Shown: positions 11,901-18,074 of the stretch, in pieces
How the letters are laid out: every line of letters begins with the position of its first letter
Position numbering within the stretch: position 1 is the stretch's first letter
DNA from: an uncultured Thalassovita sp.
GTDB lineage: Bacteria > Bacteroidota > Bacteroidia > Cytophagales > Flammeovirgaceae
NCBI GenBank assembly: GCA_937129345.1
Contig: CAKZMZ010000513.1
Span: forward strand, 1-32,243
Direction: 5' to 3'
DNA: 32,243 nt
Position numbers and translations under genes: made by a program
Notes under the pieces: model-generated
Seen by the model: the letters and a program-made list of their open reading frames with translations, nothing else
Told to the model about the DNA's origin: nothing
Database searches by the model: none

Positions 11901-12081
11901 ACTCTATAATATCTGCATTGGCACCGGTGTAAGATGTAGACACCGTGATGATTGGAGGATCTACACTAGGATACTCCCTCACCCCTAAAAAATTGAAACC
12001 GATTGCACCAAAAATTATAATTACTATCGATAGTACAATGGTAAAAACGGGTCTTGAAATACTTACAGAAGATAAGCTCAT
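8989..12081 (-). CDS. RND efflux pump permease, HAE1 (AcrB-like) family
   Basis: This inner-membrane subunit of a tripartite pump exports hydrophobic or amphiphilic compounds by proton antiport. The 1030-residue length, the N-terminal first helix after SISRPVFT, and two halves each holding a large periplasmic loop and a bundle of membrane helices are typical of AcrB homologues. The proton-relay pair is Asp400-Asp401 in GLVVDDAIVVLEN. The matching Lys is in GLVTKNAILIVEFANQ of the second half. The gene starts 23 bp after its adaptor gene. No TolC-like channel gene is adjacent, so the pump must use a channel encoded elsewhere. The HAE1 rather than metal-exporting class follows from the TM4 motif. 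Substrates cannot be read from sequence. Confidence 0.95.
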   Translation of the reverse strand: MSLSSVSISRPVFTIVLSIVIIIFGAIGFNFLGVREYPSVDPPIITVSTSYTGANADIIESQITEPLEEAINGIAGIKTITSVSRDGRSTVTVEFELEIDLEAAANDVRDKVSGAVRNLPPDIDAPSVRKADADASPIIFITIQSDDRSLLELSDIGVNIFKERLQTVSGISNIMVWGEREYSMRLWMDPARLSAYSITPLEVRNALNRENVELPSGFVEGKSTELSIRTLGRLTTPEEFNNLIIREDANRVIRFRDIGRAELGALNEKTLLRYNGVPMVVNAIVPQPGSNHIDIADGVYKRLDQIQKDLPEDIKWGVSYDATKYIRESILEVQQTIGIAFILVVSIIFLFLRDWRTTVIPVLVIPISLTGTFFVLYLLDYSINVLTLLGIVLAIGLVVDDAIVVLENIYAKIEKGMQPIDAGFKGSQEIFFAVISTTISLVAVFMPILFLEGLTGRLFTEFGITIASAVIISSFVALSLTPMLSSRILKKRKRHTWLYRVTEPFFNWLTSGYKKSLEGFMRYRWVSFVVVVLSFVGIYYVQGVLKQELAPLEDRSGGRFFAAAPEGASFEYMDEYVDKLIQIVQEETPELKGLVTVTSPGFGSSSSVNTAFARLVLVPPSEREASQSEIIDRLNEKVKYLSDARGSFTQEQTIGNRRSRYPIQYVIQATSLDKLKGVLEDFKIAASEDPTFAFVDVNLKFTKPELIININREKANNLGVSVADVAQTLSLGVSGQRFGYFMMNGKQYQVVGQVTKEDRNDPLDIKSLFVKNRNGELIQLDNVIDTYEQSTPPQLFRFNRYVAATVSATLSPGYSIGDGIAAMDNIADGLLDETFSTSLDGTSKDFVDSSSSILFAFLLALVLVYLVLSAQFESFRDPLIIMFTVPLALCGSLLTLWYFGETINVFSQIGIIMLIGLVTKNAILIVEFANQKKAGGLNRSAAVIEAASMRFRAILMTALSTVLGILPIALALGAGSESRVSMGIAVIGGLLFSTLLTLYIIPAVYSFVSGRTKRIIDVDELNKRMKEMSV

Positions 12082-12104
12082 AATATATGGATTAGATGAT
12101 TAAG

Positions 12105-13169
12105 TTAATCTAAAATACTGAGTTGTGTGCCATTTCTGATTTTAAGGATGCCAGAAACTACCACAGAATCTCCTTCCTGCAATCCCTCAGTAATTTGTAT
12201 TCTATCAGAAAGTCTTATTCCGGTTTCAACATTCACCGATACGGCCTTGCCTTCTTTGGCCAAAAAAACTTTCTTGGTATTCATTTCAGGAATAATGGCT
12301 TCTGTAGGCACACAAAGTGCATCCTCTATCCTATTTAGAATGATGGAAACATTGGCAAAAGCCCCCGGCAAAATCTCACCACTTGCATTGGGCGCAACCG
12401 CCCTCAAAGATATGGTCCTAGTAGCCACATCTATTTTGGGTTCTACAGCATACACTCTACCCTCAAAAGACTCTTCCAAACCGTCTATCTCAAATAGAAT
12501 TTCTGTTCCCGATTTAATTCTTCCCATGTATTTTTCTGGCAAGGTAAAATCGATTTTAATCGAACTTGCATCCACTAAATCGGCAATTACATCTGAAGAG
12601 GTAATGTACTTGCCCTCGCTGATGTATCTGAGACCAATGGTTCCTGAGAATGGCGCTCTTATTTTTTTCTTGTCGATTTGCGTTTTTATCAAGTCAATAT
12701 CGGCTTGGGTGGTTTGTAAATCTCTGATCGTACTTTCGTATTGCTCATCGCTCACACCACCTCGGGCATTTAATTGCTTTTCACGATTCGCTTTCTTTTC
12801 AAGAAACTCCTCTTGATAAACCGCACGCTCTAACTGTGCTTGTAGTTCGCGATCATCTAGAGTTACCAGTAGTTGTCCTTCTTTTACATAATCACCTTCA
12901 TTAAAAGCAATTTGGGTTACCTTCCCTGAAGACTCGCTAGTAATCATCACTTCTTCATTGGGAATGATAGAACCTTTAGATTGAAGTACCTCTTCTATGG
13001 TTTCTTTGTTAATTGGCAAAGCCTTTACGTAAACTCCTTCTTGCTTCTTGGTAGAAGCACCCGCAGCAGATTTATCTTCTGCTTTCGAAAAATCCATTTT
13101 AGAAACAACCAAACCCACCACAATAATTATGATGATTCCAACAGATATGGTCTTTGCGTTCAATTTCAT
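12105..13169 (-). CDS. RND efflux periplasmic adaptor (membrane-fusion protein)
   Basis: The 354-residue adaptor bridges the RND permease to an outer-membrane channel. An N-terminal membrane anchor (about residues 8-24) replaces the lipoprotein signal found in AcrA; no lipobox Cys is present. The barrel-sandwich (lipoyl-like) halves are VTQIAFNEGDYVKEGQLLVTLDD and KIRAPFSGTIGLRYISEGKYI, recognisable here by GDYVKEGQLL and APFSGTIG. They flank a short coiled-coil hairpin of about residues 110-160. A beta-barrel and a membrane-proximal domain follow (PGAFANVSI, EGLQEGDSVV). It is the first gene of a two-gene operon with the permease. A candidate -7 box lies 40 bp upstream. No repressor gene is adjacent. 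Confidence 0.94.
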   Translation of the reverse strand: MKLNAKTISVGIIIIIVVGLVVSKMDFSKAEDKSAAGASTKKQEGVYVKALPINKETIEEVLQSKGSIIPNEEVMITSESSGKVTQIAFNEGDYVKEGQLLVTLDDRELQAQLERAVYQEEFLEKKANREKQLNARGGVSDEQYESTIRDLQTTQADIDLIKTQIDKKKIRAPFSGTIGLRYISEGKYITSSDVIADLVDASSIKIDFTLPEKYMGRIKSGTEILFEIDGLEESFEGRVYAVEPKIDVATRTISLRAVAPNASGEILPGAFANVSIILNRIEDALCVPTEAIIPEMNTKKVFLAKEGKAVSVNVETGIRLSDRIQITEGLQEGDSVVVSGILKIRNGTQLSILD

Positions 13170-13208
13170 GTATTTAAAATAATATTATTTTTCAATTTAG
13201 AGAAACAA

Positions 13209-13216
13209 CAAAATTA
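13209..13216 (-). promoter_or_regulatory. Candidate -7 box for the RND operon
   Basis: The minus strand reads TAATTTTG, a full match to TAnnTTTG. It implies a leader of roughly 35 nt before the adaptor ATG. No clear -33 TTG lies at standard spacing. Confidence 0.4.
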
Positions 13217-13388
13217 ATGATTCGTCAACCTTTATGGTTCTGGAATAATCGTCTATTCGTCAAGTAACTGTTTTTCCAGTCTAAATGATGATATTAACAT
13301 GCTGAACTACCATTTGCCCTTAACATTTGCTAACAAATGCGATAAATAACCCCACGAATGGCGTATAGCGCATACTAAACCAATGTAA

Positions 13389-14900
13389 CTAGTCTATGAT
13401 CCTTACCTTGAACTGCTTTTTATACTCCTCAACATTTTCAGATATGCAGTGTTTTTCCCAAACCAAAGGCAATTGTTTCAAGGTTTCTGTCCGGTGCCTA
13501 AACTCCCAATAAATGTCTTTGTGTTTGCGCGTGGCCTCATCAAAAGTGACTATGGGTTGTGGATAGTCTGTACCTATTTCACACTTATAAAAAACTTGTT
13601 CAATCTTGGTCATTTTCCAAGGTTCGTAAATCTGTGGGGAGGGTACATTATTGAGTTCAGGTACCCATTTTTTTACAAATGCTCCCTCGGTATCATGCCT
13701 CTGCGATTGAACGGTGGGATTGTAGATGCGCAGCGGATGGTAGCCCGTTGTTCCTGCTTGCATCTGTAGTTGAGGATAATGTATGCCAGGTTCATAATCT
13801 AAAAAAATATTGGCCAGGAAAACGGCCAACCTACGCCAGTCTAACCAAAGCGTAAAGCTAAAAAATGTAGAAAGCATGGCACGCATCCTAAAATTTATAT
13901 AGCCTGTAGCTTTTAAACACCTTACGCTAGCATCTATCATAGGATAACCTGTTCGCCCTTGGTAAAAGGCTTCTTCCCAAGCATCCTTGCCATTTCGCTC
14001 GAGTGCCTCAAAAGCTGGATTTATACATCGCTCGGCAATCTCTACTTCAGTCTCTAGCTTTTGTATGTAGTGGCTTCTCCACCACAACCTAGACTGAAAA
14101 TTATCAAAAACATAGGCATACTGATGATGCGCCTTGTATTGCTCTGCTGCTTGGAAGACCTGTTTTACGCTTAAGCAACCATATGCCAAATAGGGAGATA
14201 GCCTACTACAACTCTTCCTACTGGCCGCTGGTTTTGAGATGTGCCTATTGTAATTGATAGCGCGATTTTTTAAAAAAGTGCTCAGGTATTTTTTTGCCCA
14301 AGAAGTACCTCCTCTTTGTATATTATGGTGGCTCTCGGTAATTTCTTTTGGCAGTTCGTTTCCCTTAAGCTCATATAATAAATCTTGCCCTAATCGGAGA
14401 AAATTGACTTGAGAGATATCGTTCTTAATTATTGGAGAAAATATAAAATTTTGCCAACGGGCCTGCCAATTGTACCTGTCTTTTATTCCACGATTTACGC
14501 CATCTTGCGAATACTCCGAAAAGCCGATGCCACTCTGCTTACAAAACTTTTGTACTTGTTTGTCTCTATCAAAGGTAAAAGGCACGCCGGTTTCTTGGTG
14601 AGCAAAAATCTCTTTTATCTCATAATGCTCTTTAAGTTTTGTTAAAGAAGCCACCACCTCGCCATGGAAAATATACAGCTTACCTCCTTGGTCTAAAAGC
14701 TCCTTTTTTAAATCGGATAAGGCCTCATAAATAAAGCGCCAATGGATCAAAGCATGATCGGGCTGCTGCATGAGTGATGGCTCAAAAAAATAGCACACCA
14801 AGGTTGGCAGGCCACTTTCTTCTGCTTTTTTAAAAGCCAAATGGTCTTGTGTCCTCAAGTCTCTTTTAAGCCAAACTATATTGCATGCTTCTTTTTCCAT
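13389..14900 (-). CDS. Cryptochrome/photolyase family flavoprotein
   Basis: This 503-residue protein has the two-domain photolyase layout. An N-terminal alpha/beta antenna domain begins with IVWLKRDLRTQDHLA. A helical FAD-binding domain holds RAINYNRHISKPAA, SRLSPYLAYGCLS, GRTGYPMIDASVR and RIYNPTVQSQRHD. Family members repair UV-induced pyrimidine dimers or sense blue light. The segment next to the flavin ring reads DYEPGIHYPQLQMQAG. By alignment to E. coli PhrB, His374 replaces the Asn beside flavin N5, and Leu378 replaces the first Trp of the electron-transfer triad. The Trp of the second step (DWRR) is kept. It may belong to a less-studied bacterial cryptochrome branch, so repair activity is not assured and I give no phr symbol. 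The start at ATG 14900 sits 8 residues before the conserved strand. Confidence 0.92.
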   Translation of the reverse strand: MEKEACNIVWLKRDLRTQDHLAFKKAEESGLPTLVCYFFEPSLMQQPDHALIHWRFIYEALSDLKKELLDQGGKLYIFHGEVVASLTKLKEHYEIKEIFAHQETGVPFTFDRDKQVQKFCKQSGIGFSEYSQDGVNRGIKDRYNWQARWQNFIFSPIIKNDISQVNFLRLGQDLLYELKGNELPKEITESHHNIQRGGTSWAKKYLSTFLKNRAINYNRHISKPAASRKSCSRLSPYLAYGCLSVKQVFQAAEQYKAHHQYAYVFDNFQSRLWWRSHYIQKLETEVEIAERCINPAFEALERNGKDAWEEAFYQGRTGYPMIDASVRCLKATGYINFRMRAMLSTFFSFTLWLDWRRLAVFLANIFLDYEPGIHYPQLQMQAGTTGYHPLRIYNPTVQSQRHDTEGAFVKKWVPELNNVPSPQIYEPWKMTKIEQVFYKCEIGTDYPQPIVTFDEATRKHKDIYWEFRHRTETLKQLPLVWEKHCISENVEEYKKQFKVRIID

Positions 14901-15361
14901 GTGTTAACAAAACAGAGGTTTAAGGGTAATGTTCCTTACAGCTCTAAATCTAAGACATGAGTTACTCTAGGATCTACAGAACCCTATTCTGTGACCCACT
15001 GAACAGTTTAAATATCGGCTTTTTAGTCAGAGGTACTGCGCTATTCGAGGTTTCTGAACCTAGAACCACCTATCTAAGGATCTATAATTAAAGAACAAAA
15101 GATATAAGACGGAATACCATTCTAAGGACAGTAAGTTCGGGGTTGCAAAACCCGAATAGCTTGTATGCTTCACCTCATATGATTTTAAAAGTGCTCTTTT
15201 AACCTTGTGCTGCAAAGTACAAAGATTCATAAGTATGCAAAAAGTTAACAAATATTATCATAAAAACTTACAACCTACATTAATAGATAGAGCTTAGAAC
15301 ATTCGCCTCAAACTTTTTTGACCATATACCAACTCGGAAAGAATTTAAAATATTTTCAACT
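14901..15361. other. Gene-free spacer of 461 bp with four small hairpins
   Basis: This stretch separates the divergent photolyase-like and TPR genes. No credible protein gene is visible; a 63-codon minus-strand frame (15060-15251) has no recognisable features. Four inverted repeats lie between 14976 and 15202, described as a separate entry. The TPR gene promoter should be within the right 150 bp, but no full TAnnTTTG box was found there. Confidence 0.6.
14976..15202. repeat. Cluster of four inverted repeats (possible structured RNA)
   Basis: Four hairpins are spaced over 227 bp. ACAGAA/TTCTGT at 14976-14992 has a 5-nt loop. AGGTT/AACCT at 15048-15061 has a 4-nt loop. TTCGGG-TT/AA-CCCGAA at 15136-15156 has one bulged G and a GCAA tetraloop. 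TTAAAAG/CTTTTAA at 15185-15202 has a TGCT loop. A partial direct repeat (CTAGGATCTA and CTAAGGATCTA) also occurs at 14967 and 15074. The transcribed strand, if any, cannot be told. It might be an untranslated leader, a small RNA, or chance. Confidence 0.35.
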
Positions 15362-16705
15362 ATGAAAAACATTGTTCTACTATTAAGTCTTTTTCCATTA
15401 ATCAGTTTAACTGTATTGGCCCAAGAGGAGGAGCACCATGCAACCAAAGCAGATGCCATTGAGGAGTTTTTCAGAAAAGGGGAACTCATGCGCAAGTCTA
15501 AGCAATACGACAAGGCACTTTTAGAGTACGATTACGCGCTTGCCATCAATGATACCATCTCAAGAGTACATCTTGCTAAGGCCATGGCTTTTTATGCACA
15601 AAAGAACACAGTTAAGGCCATAGAATCTTTAGAAAAAACCATAGAGCTTGCGCCAAAAAACATGAACGCCTATAACTTGCTCACTAAGCTTTACATGCAT
15701 GCCAAAAACAATGAAAAACTCATCTTTACACTAGAGAGAATGGCAGAAGCAGAAGAGGAAGCCAAGGCAAAGCAAGGTACTATCTTAAAAATAGCTAGTT
15801 ACTACATCAGTAAAAAACAGTTTGAAACAGCCAAAAAATATACGGACCAAGCCCTAGTATTGGATAAAACCGATTTAGAAGCGCTTTACCAACATGCCCA
15901 AGTAAGCAATGCTTTGGGCGATTACAATGCAGCTAAAACCAGTATGGAATCGGCCACCCAAACACTAGGTTCCGATGACCCAAAACAAATTGCAAAGTTC
16001 TACTACGAGTTGGGTTATGCATACCATCATCTCAAAGACTATGAGAAAAAAGAGCAGGCATTTTTAAAAGCAAACGTAGGGCCGTTTAAAACTTTGGTAG
16101 CGAAATTAACTCCGGAGTACTTTTATAACTTGGGGAGCAGCTATGCCAAGGTTTATGATTTAAGCAACGCAGATCTGATGTTAAAAGAAGCCTTAAACAT
16201 AGATCCAAATCATACAGCAACCAACAAGCTACTCGCCGAAATAGCTATTAAATCTGAGCATCACCCTAAAATGGCAATAGACTACTATAAAAAGGCCATT
16301 GAGGGAGAAGAAGATTATAAAAAGGCGGTAAAACTGTACGATACCGTTATTGAATTGCTATTAAGTTCTGAAGAATATACTGAAGCCATTAAATTGGCCG
16401 ATGAATGTCTTTCAAAAGCACTTAACGCAAGAAATATACTCTTAATGAAAAGTATGGCATTGCACAAAACAGATAAGACCAAAGACGCACTTGTCATTCT
16501 AGACAAACTGATCCTTGATGCGAACCTTACGCAAATAGAAATTGTGAAATACAATTTTGCCGCAGGGATTATGCATCGCTCAGAAAAAGAGTTTGATCGA
16601 GCCAAAGCAGCTTTTAGTAAAGCAGGCAAAGGCCCCTTTAGTACGGTAGCGCAACGTGAGTTTGAACTTATGACTTTAGAGCAAGATCAGCAACTTACAG
16701 AATAA
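15362..16705 (+). CDS. Secreted tetratricopeptide repeat (TPR) protein
   Basis: This 447-residue protein has a signal peptide (about residues 1-20, ending near VLAQEE). The rest is TPR-like helical hairpins: units beginning near KGELMRKSKQYDKALLEYDYALAI, SLEKTIELAPKNMNAYNLL, YFYNLGSSYAKVYDLSNADL and IMHRSEKEFDRAKAAFSKAG are recognisable. TPRs form scaffolds for protein contacts. With a signal peptide this one should act in the periplasm or at the outer membrane. No catalytic motif is seen and the partner is unknown. A strong terminator follows 10 bp after the stop. The downstream plus-strand gene starts 14 bp beyond that terminator and so may be transcribed separately or by read-through. TPR call firm; function unknown. 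Confidence 0.85.
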   Translation: MKNIVLLLSLFPLISLTVLAQEEEHHATKADAIEEFFRKGELMRKSKQYDKALLEYDYALAINDTISRVHLAKAMAFYAQKNTVKAIESLEKTIELAPKNMNAYNLLTKLYMHAKNNEKLIFTLERMAEAEEEAKAKQGTILKIASYYISKKQFETAKKYTDQALVLDKTDLEALYQHAQVSNALGDYNAAKTSMESATQTLGSDDPKQIAKFYYELGYAYHHLKDYEKKEQAFLKANVGPFKTLVAKLTPEYFYNLGSSYAKVYDLSNADLMLKEALNIDPNHTATNKLLAEIAIKSEHHPKMAIDYYKKAIEGEEDYKKAVKLYDTVIELLLSSEEYTEAIKLADECLSKALNARNILLMKSMALHKTDKTKDALVILDKLILDANLTQIEIVKYNFAAGIMHRSEKEFDRAKAAFSKAGKGPFSTVAQREFELMTLEQDQQLTE

Positions 16706-16714
16706 TTCTTTACT

Positions 16715-16748
16715 AAAGCCCGCCCAATCTTTTTAGGCGGGCTTTTTT
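16715..16748 (+). terminator. Rho-independent terminator after the TPR gene
   Basis: A perfect 10-bp stem (AAAGCCCGCC / GGCGGGCTTT) with an 11-nt loop is followed by three more T. It is the clearest terminator on the plus strand in this window. It lies between two genes on the same strand, so expression of the downstream gene depends on read-through or on a promoter overlapping it. Confidence 0.92.
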
Positions 16749-16761
16749 ACCTAAAACCCTA

Positions 16762-17586
16762 ATGCCTGCCCTCATCCGATTTTTTTTATTTCTATTGATT
16801 TGTGCCAACTATTCGGCCTTAGCGCAAACAAGTACCCCGACCGTTTCTCTTAAAAAAGTAATCCATACCGAGCAAATTGAACAGGTTTTTACCATTGCTA
16901 CGCAGGGCATTTTTGTAGCAAATACTGAAAGTATACTGCAATACAGTTACGATGGATCATTTATTAGTAAGCATGTTTTAGAGCACTCTAACAACGATAT
17001 TTGCATAGATGCTACCAATGCCTTCCACATACTCATTTATGACAAGGATGCAAACCGGGCTACTTTTGCCGATAGGTGGTTGAGAAAAATTTCTGAGTTA
17101 GAATTGGACGCAGCCTATAAATTGGCCTGTATGGCAAAAACAGGGGACCTGTGGCTTTACAATAGCTTTAACCACAGCATCATCAAATACAACCCAAACC
17201 TGCAGCAGACTTTAGCCGAAATATCCTTATCAAATCATTTTGTAAGAAAAGAAAAAGTAATTGACATTAAAGAATTTGAACATTTTATTGCGCTGCGCAC
17301 TAATAAAAACCTATATTTTCTTTCTGCCTTTGGTGAATTAGTATCGAAGATTGAGATAACTGAACATACTCTTGCTCATCTCGGCCAAGAAAGTCTTTGG
17401 TTACTTAAAGGTAGATTCCTGCAAAAATTAAATTTGTATAACAAAGAAAGCACAACCTATAAAGTAGAACTATCTAAACCGAATGAGATAAAACAGTTTA
17501 TAGTGGCCGAAAGCGAAAAAAAACTGATATTAAGTTCAGGCAATTCACTGTACTTGTATGAATTACCCTCTTTAGTTGGGCATTGA
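16762..17586 (+). CDS. Secreted protein of unknown function, propeller-like
   Basis: I do not recognise this 274-residue protein. It has a signal peptide (about residues 1-21, ending near ALAQTS). The mature part is rich in short strand pairs spaced about 40 residues apart, such as TQGIFVANTESILQYS, TGDLWLYNSFNHSIIKYN, ESLWLLKGRFLQKLNLY and EKKLILSSGNSLYLYEL. This spacing is typical of beta-propeller blades, so it may be a small six-bladed propeller. No enzyme motif is visible. The gene follows the TPR gene on the same strand across a terminator, which suggests but does not prove a shared role. Its last 15 bp overlap the 3' end of the convergent Hpt gene. Confidence 0.7.
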   Translation: MPALIRFFLFLLICANYSALAQTSTPTVSLKKVIHTEQIEQVFTIATQGIFVANTESILQYSYDGSFISKHVLEHSNNDICIDATNAFHILIYDKDANRATFADRWLRKISELELDAAYKLACMAKTGDLWLYNSFNHSIIKYNPNLQQTLAEISLSNHFVRKEKVIDIKEFEHFIALRTNKNLYFLSAFGELVSKIEITEHTLAHLGQESLWLLKGRFLQKLNLYNKESTTYKVELSKPNEIKQFIVAESEKKLILSSGNSLYLYELPSLVGH

Positions 17587-17937
17587 GCTGAGTTCTAGCA
17601 AAGCGGTTTTTGTAGTATCGACAGCTTTGTAAAGCCGCTCTTTAAACTTGTTTATATTTTTGATATCAGCAGACTTTGCAAAAGCGCGCAACTTCATGAT
17701 TTCGGAGGTCATTACCTTAGCACCTACTGTGCTGGCACTGCCTTGCATCTTGTGGAGCACTTTCCTTATTGCTTCGAAATCACTGTTCGCCACAGCCTGT
17801 TCAAGCTCTTCTACATAAATTTCGTTTTGTTGAATAAAGGTCTCGACCATTTCTACAACAAAGGTATCGTCGTTAAAATCCTGTAATGACTGGTATTTAT
17901 TGGCATCTATAATTCCTGCTGCAAAGGCTTTTTCCAT
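17572..17937 (-). CDS. Hpt (histidine phosphotransfer) domain protein
   Basis: This 121-residue protein is a free-standing Hpt domain, which carries phosphoryl groups between receiver domains of multi-step two-component relays in the cytosol. The phosphoacceptor is His62 in the signature LHKMQGSASTVGA. The flanking helices (FVVEMVETFIQQNE and KLRAFAKSADIKN) make up the four-helix bundle. No histidine kinase or response regulator lies nearby, so its relay partners are encoded elsewhere. The gene stands alone, convergent with the plus-strand pair and separated from the LysM gene upstream by 137 bp. A 9-bp inverted repeat sits just ahead of its start codon. Confidence 0.93.
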   Translation of the reverse strand: MEKAFAAGIIDANKYQSLQDFNDDTFVVEMVETFIQQNEIYVEELEQAVANSDFEAIRKVLHKMQGSASTVGAKVMTSEIMKLRAFAKSADIKNINKFKERLYKAVDTTKTALLELSSMPN

Positions 17938-17944
17938 AATATTA

Positions 17945-18052
17945 GCTTTTTACTCATAACTCGTAAAAAGCCTTTGCCTTGCCTTATTCTTGCATTAATT
18001 TAAAATGGATTTTCTTTTGTACTCACAAGCAGAGCACATAGTCGTAAAAAGC
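17945..18052. repeat. GTAAAAAGC repeats ahead of the Hpt gene
   Basis: GCTTTTTAC (17945-17953) and GTAAAAAGC (17963-17971) form a perfect 9-bp inverted repeat with a 9-nt loop, starting 7 nt before the Hpt ATG. The 11-mer TCGTAAAAAGC occurs at 17961-17971 and again at 18042-18052. The hairpin could mask the ribosome entry region of the Hpt mRNA, or the copies could be protein-binding sites. Neither can be shown from sequence. Confidence 0.4.
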
Positions 18053-18074
18053 AGGTTTCTCAGAAGAAAACAAC

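Noticed and set aside
12127-12816. Long plus-strand frame of 229 codons opposite the RND adaptor gene
   Set aside because: It lies wholly inside a well-supported gene on the other strand and shows no domain. It is an antisense shadow.
13324-13339. CATTTG/CAAATG hairpin as a terminator of the photolyase-like gene
   Set aside because: The stem is only 6 bp, lies about 50 bp past the stop and lacks a T run on the minus strand.
15060-15251. 63-codon minus-strand frame in the photolyase/TPR spacer
   Set aside because: It runs through two of the four hairpins, has no plausible upstream signal, and its hydrophobic-aromatic composition looks like translated AT-rich DNA.
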